A stretch of 64,000 nt of DNA from Vitrella brassicaformis (Eukaryota > Sar > Vitrellaceae): assembly GCA_001179505.1 (NCBI GenBank), contig CDMY01000419.1:1-64000 (forward strand), written 5' to 3'. Below are positions 60,284 through 64,000 of this stretch, piece by piece. The position numbers and the translations under genes are program-made. The first letter of the stretch is position 1. Each line of letters begins with the position of its first letter. The notes under the pieces were generated by a model. The model did no database searches, was not told where the DNA came from, and saw only the letters and a list, made by a program, of their open reading frames with translations.

Positions 60284-61018
60284 ATGAGTCTGCCCATCGA
60301 CCACGCATCCCACCCGTCCCTCTCCCCCTCAAGACCACCCCCACTGGCAGTGCCCCCCAAGCCACCCGTGGCGCATCGCCCGATGCCGCCCTTCCCGGCG
60401 GCAGCACTGCACCATCCCGCAATGATGCAGGCGTTTGTGCGGCCTCCACATATGGTGATCCGTGCACCGGGTGGCCTGCCGCATGCCCGTCATCCACACC
60501 CCGCTGCCCGCACTGCGCACCTGCACATGCATCCGCTCGCTGTGCGGGAGGGAGGAGGGGCCAGGAATGGGATCGACACGCCCGGTCAGTCAGAGAGAGA
60601 GAGACGAGTGTCGGGTGGGGTGCAAAGGCAGGTGGTGTTCTTGTGTGTGGTTCAGGTGTGGTGCAGTCTTCTCGTCCTTCGTCTGCGGGGCCGTCACTGC
60701 CCGATGACGATGCATCCGCACCACCATTGTGAGCGCTTCACTCACCGAGACAGACGAGCCAATTGACGGAGGTCGGTTCATTCCTTCCCCTGCCCCCGTT
60801 GTGTGTGCGTGTGTCAGCTCGATTCGCATCGACCCTCTGTCGCCCGGTTTGATTTTGGACAAGCAGCGGATGGCGGAGCAGAAGTTCCTCGAGGACGAAA
60901 TGAAGAGAAGGGAGAAACTGCTCCAGGACCCTGGTGCGTGTGACCGCTCAACAGAGGCAGACACAGCAAGGAGGCCAGCCTTCACGTTCTCTCTGCTGTC
61001 CCTTCATTCCTTCATTCC

Positions 61019-61049
<31 letters not shown>

Positions 61050-63827
61050 AGGCAACATGGTTGATGCACTTCGACGCCGCAAGGCACAGCAGCGCGTCAG
61101 AGAGATCCTCCAGGTGACCATCGACACACACATACAAGAGATACCAGACAGGGACAGGGCAGAGAATGCCGGCCCCATGCTCTGCCTGCCTGTCCATCTC
61201 CTTTTTCCATCAGGAGCAGCAGGTGTACGTGCCGGTGGGCGACTCCGACTGGCAGACCGCCGAGGACACCGTCAACACCCTCCTGCGCGACGGCCGCCTG
61301 CACCGTCTGCACGAGAAGGAGGTCATTCTCAAGCGCATCGCACCCATCCCTAACAACTTCTTCGAACTCCACAAGTGGATTCTACGACGCGACAGCCGCA
61401 GCGGCCCGGTGCTGTTCGTGCAGCACCCAGCGATCGACGACAAGGACACCGACAAGTACGAGCGGCTGTTGGTGGACGATGCGGAGATCAAGGGGCGTGA
61501 CGCGGGCAGCCGCGTGGAGAGCAGGATGGAGCAGACGTTTTACAACGCCCAGGGGGTGCCGCTGCGCGCGGAGGCGTGGAAGAAGCAGCGGCAGGTGTGG
61601 GTCGACGAGGCCGCGGCCGAGGGTTTCGGGGACGACACGCCGTCCACACACAGAACACGGACACAGAAGGTGATGTGAGGGAGAGAAAGGAAAGACCGAT
61701 GTCAGGCAGGTGCTCCCATTATTCACGTGTATCCTTGCTTCAACCTGTGTGTCGTGCAGGAGTCCAAGTTGCAGAATCTGACGGCGTACAACTGCTTTGC
61801 TCTCGAGCGTCGTCCGTTCCTGATGCGGCGGTTCCCTGAGCGGGTGGGGGAGCCGCAGTTCTTCGCAAGAATGCTCGGCGAGGAGTGGAGACAGCTGCCG
61901 CCCGAAGACAGAGAGGTCAGTCACACAGGAGGAGAGCCAGATCTATGACGGGCACTGAGGACGACACAGATGTCTCTGTGTTTCTCTGCGTGTTGTTGCA
62001 GGTGTGGAGTGTTCACGAGCGGTGCAAGGACCGTTTTCGGCTTCAGAGCGTGATGCATCCGGCCGGCAGCCCTCCGCCCGTCCGCTACGCCGTCAGCAGC
62101 AGACGCCCCTCCCACCCCGGCGAGCCCGTCCAGCCATTCGTCATGACCACCACCACAATCAAGCACGAGCAGAGCAGGAGACCGCCGGTCATCGTCAAGA
62201 AGGAAGAAACCGATGAGGAGAAAGCAGACGTCGAGCAAGAGCAAGACCAAGAGCCAGACGCGCAGCAGCAGCAACCACAGCGGGAGCAGGAGCACCAGGC
62301 GGCTGCCGCTGTGGCGGCGGCAGCATCTGCCCCTCTGCCTCAGGAGGTCCTGGAGCCGTTGAGCCACCCGGCCCGCTGGGTGCGGCAGCTGCGCGTGAGG
62401 CCACTACGGCTCGTTCCGAGCGGCAAGGAGGACCTGCTGGAGGTCGATCGCGACTCGGAGGAAGAGGCGGACCTCTCTGACTTCCCAAGATCGGCCGTGC
62501 GGCTGTCCATCTACGACCCCGGCGACGGCCACACACGGCCGGCGCGGCAACAGGGAGACTCACTTTGTGACGAGGACCTGCCCGTGTTGAAGGTGGGTGA
62601 GAGTGTGCAGGTGGCGGTGATGAGTGGCGAGGGTGGGTGGGAGACCGGCTGGGAGGACGGCACCGTGGAGGGCATGGTGCAGCGGGGAAATGGGGAGCCG
62701 ACCGATGTGGCCGTGAGGCTGGACAGCACGGCCACATCCGTCACGCTCCCGACACAGCACTTCATCGAACCGTCGGGTAAGTCGACAGAGACCACCAGCA
62801 GCCAGGCAGGCAGGCAGAAGCGAATGAATGCCCTCATCGATTCTTCTCGTCTGCCTGTCATGATTCAGTTCCAGTCAAGACGGCTCCCGAGTCGCACTTT
62901 CGTCTCCGCCCCCGCGACGCAGAGCCAGACCGCGATCTGTACCCCGGTGCCGTCATCAACCTGCCATTTGCCGCGTCAGGCCCCTCGTGTGATGCCATCG
63001 TGATGGCCCTGCATCGGAAGGAGGGCCGCATGGGATTGCGGTCCGGCAAGGGGTCGACACTGGACCTCCATCGCCTGGCCGACGGGCGCACCGTCGAGAA
63101 CTTCGACCCCGAGACCGTCACTGTGCGCCGGCTGCCCTATGACGTCGAGCTGGGCGGGAGTGGTGGCACTGCGCCGTCCTGGTGGATCATCCCCGACCCA
63201 TTCAGACCTGACATTGTGCCTGCGAGGAAGGTCCCCTTCCGCACAGACGTGCTGCGCAACCCCCCCGTCAGGAGCCTCATCCGCCATCTGTGGAACAACA
63301 GCAAGAAGGCACGCAGACGGCAGCCGGCCAAGAAAGTGCAGTTTGCCCAGCAAGAGGCAGCGTCGAGTGGCGGGGCGGGTGGTGCTGCGGAGGCAGAGCC
63401 GTCTGCTATGGCTGAGGCGACGGGCAAGAAACAGGCCAAGAGGAAGGCCAAAGGGGGCAGCAAGCGCGAAAGGAGCTCCGCCAAGGCCAGAGACAGGCGC
63501 CCAGCCAAACGCGCCAAGGCTGCTGCTGCTGTGCCGCCCAGCACCCCTCCCCCTCCCCCTCCCCCACCTGCCGCTGCTGTTGAGAGCGCGGGCATGGCGT
63601 CGGACCATCACCTGAACAGCCTCGCCCCCCACCACGACACGATGGAGGGCCCACACGCCAGCGCCAGAGAGCATATGCCTGCGAGTGGTGCGGCGATGGA
63701 CGTGGACGATGGAGTGGCCGGACAATATCATCATGGCATGGCGGCAGCGGACGAGATGATGGCTGGCGACGATGATGAGGAGCCTTTCCCGGCACTGCCG
63801 CATCATCAGCTGCATGTCATGCACTAG
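60284..63827 (+). CDS. HMG-box nuclear protein with long charged tail
   Basis: The first in-frame ATG (60284) starts a Pro/His-rich region (SLPIDHASHPSLSPSRPPPL). Later exons encode a charged helix (DKQRMAEQKFLEDEMKRREK) and a domain of about 150 aa starting QQVYVPVGDSDWQTAED that I do not recognise. An HMG box follows (TAYNCFALERRPFLMRRFPE then FARMLGEEWRQLPPEDRE and VWSVHERCKDRF): the hydrophobic core and the LGEEWR...L..E-RE-W pattern fit a DNA-bending HMG domain. After it come a Glu/Gln-rich acidic linker, a Tudor-like or unknown beta-rich stretch (VAVMSGEGGWETGWEDGTVE), and a Lys/Arg-rich nuclear signal (KKQAKRKAKGGSKRERSSAK). The tail ends at 63827. Probably a chromatin factor. Confidence 0.75.
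61020..61051. repeat. CT repeat in intron
   Basis: A CT tract directly precedes a 3' splice site in the HMG-box gene and works as an extended polypyrimidine tract. Confidence 0.85.
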
Positions 63828-64000
63828 GGCGAAAGGTCGCCACGGAGCAGTGGGCTAGTGTTGCACGTGTCGATGTATGCGGTGCCTAGTGTCAGCTATT
63901 GGTTGGGCGGGGCGGGGCGGCTCCTGTATTTATATCTGTAACATGCTGTGCGCCTCCTGGATGAGCCACGCAGCAATTGATCAATCATGAGTGAGTGAAT

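Overview
This is a nuclear window from a photosynthetic protist. It is gene-dense, rich in short introns, and coded on both strands. Three things point to an alveolate with a complex, red-derived plastid, most likely a chromerid of the Vitrella type; this is inference and no organism marker is present. First, two plastid-type proteins (dihydrolipoamide dehydrogenase and a DnaJ-type zinc-finger protein) begin with a signal peptide whose predicted cleavage site is followed by Phe. Second, there are secreted Apple/PAN-like and Cys-rich proteins. Third, introns are mostly 50-110 nt, GT-rich and end in pyrimidine-AG. I rebuilt gene models by hand from splice sites and reading phase. Where all exon phases agree I give exon coordinates; elsewhere only the span is reliable.

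Layout, left to right. 0.4-3.8 kb (+): a U-box-like protein with a C-terminal membrane helix, then a secreted protein of unknown family. 3.8-6 kb: microsatellites, no gene seen. 6-11 kb (-): one or two unrecognised membrane proteins. 12-14 kb (-): a secreted Apple-like protein. 14.4-16.8 kb (+): an OST-alpha/TMEM184 family membrane protein with a His-rich tail. 17.6-20.9 kb (-): plastid dihydrolipoamide dehydrogenase. 21-23.3 kb (+): a secreted Cys-rich protein. 24.3-29.3 kb (-): a TRP-family channel with an antisense, 5'-truncated retroelement in its second intron; that element contains a 300-N assembly gap. 29.4-32.2 kb (+): an RCC1-repeat protein, divergent from the channel. 32.8-39.5 kb (-): an MFS_2/GPH-type transporter. 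39.5-49.4 kb (+): a tandem pair of large membrane proteins with leucine-rich and EF-hand segments; the left copy looks decayed. 50-54 kb: the plastid zinc-finger protein (-), a steroid 5-alpha-reductase family enzyme (+) and an MDP-1-like HAD phosphatase (-). 53.6-57.1 kb (+): a long coiled-coil protein. 57.6-59.5 kb (-): a SET protein with a C-terminal MYND finger. 60.3-63.8 kb (+): an HMG-box nuclear protein.

The genes do not form one pathway; this looks like ordinary eukaryotic gene order with several divergent pairs. The most informative signals are about genome dynamics. The tandem paralogues differ by at least four introns, present or absent in both directions, and share a highly similar central tract that starts inside an intron. 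One intron has the same length as a local tandem duplication. A 26-nt intron (or a one-base lesion) sits in the channel pore. A dispersed repeat occurs in two convergent intergenic regions.
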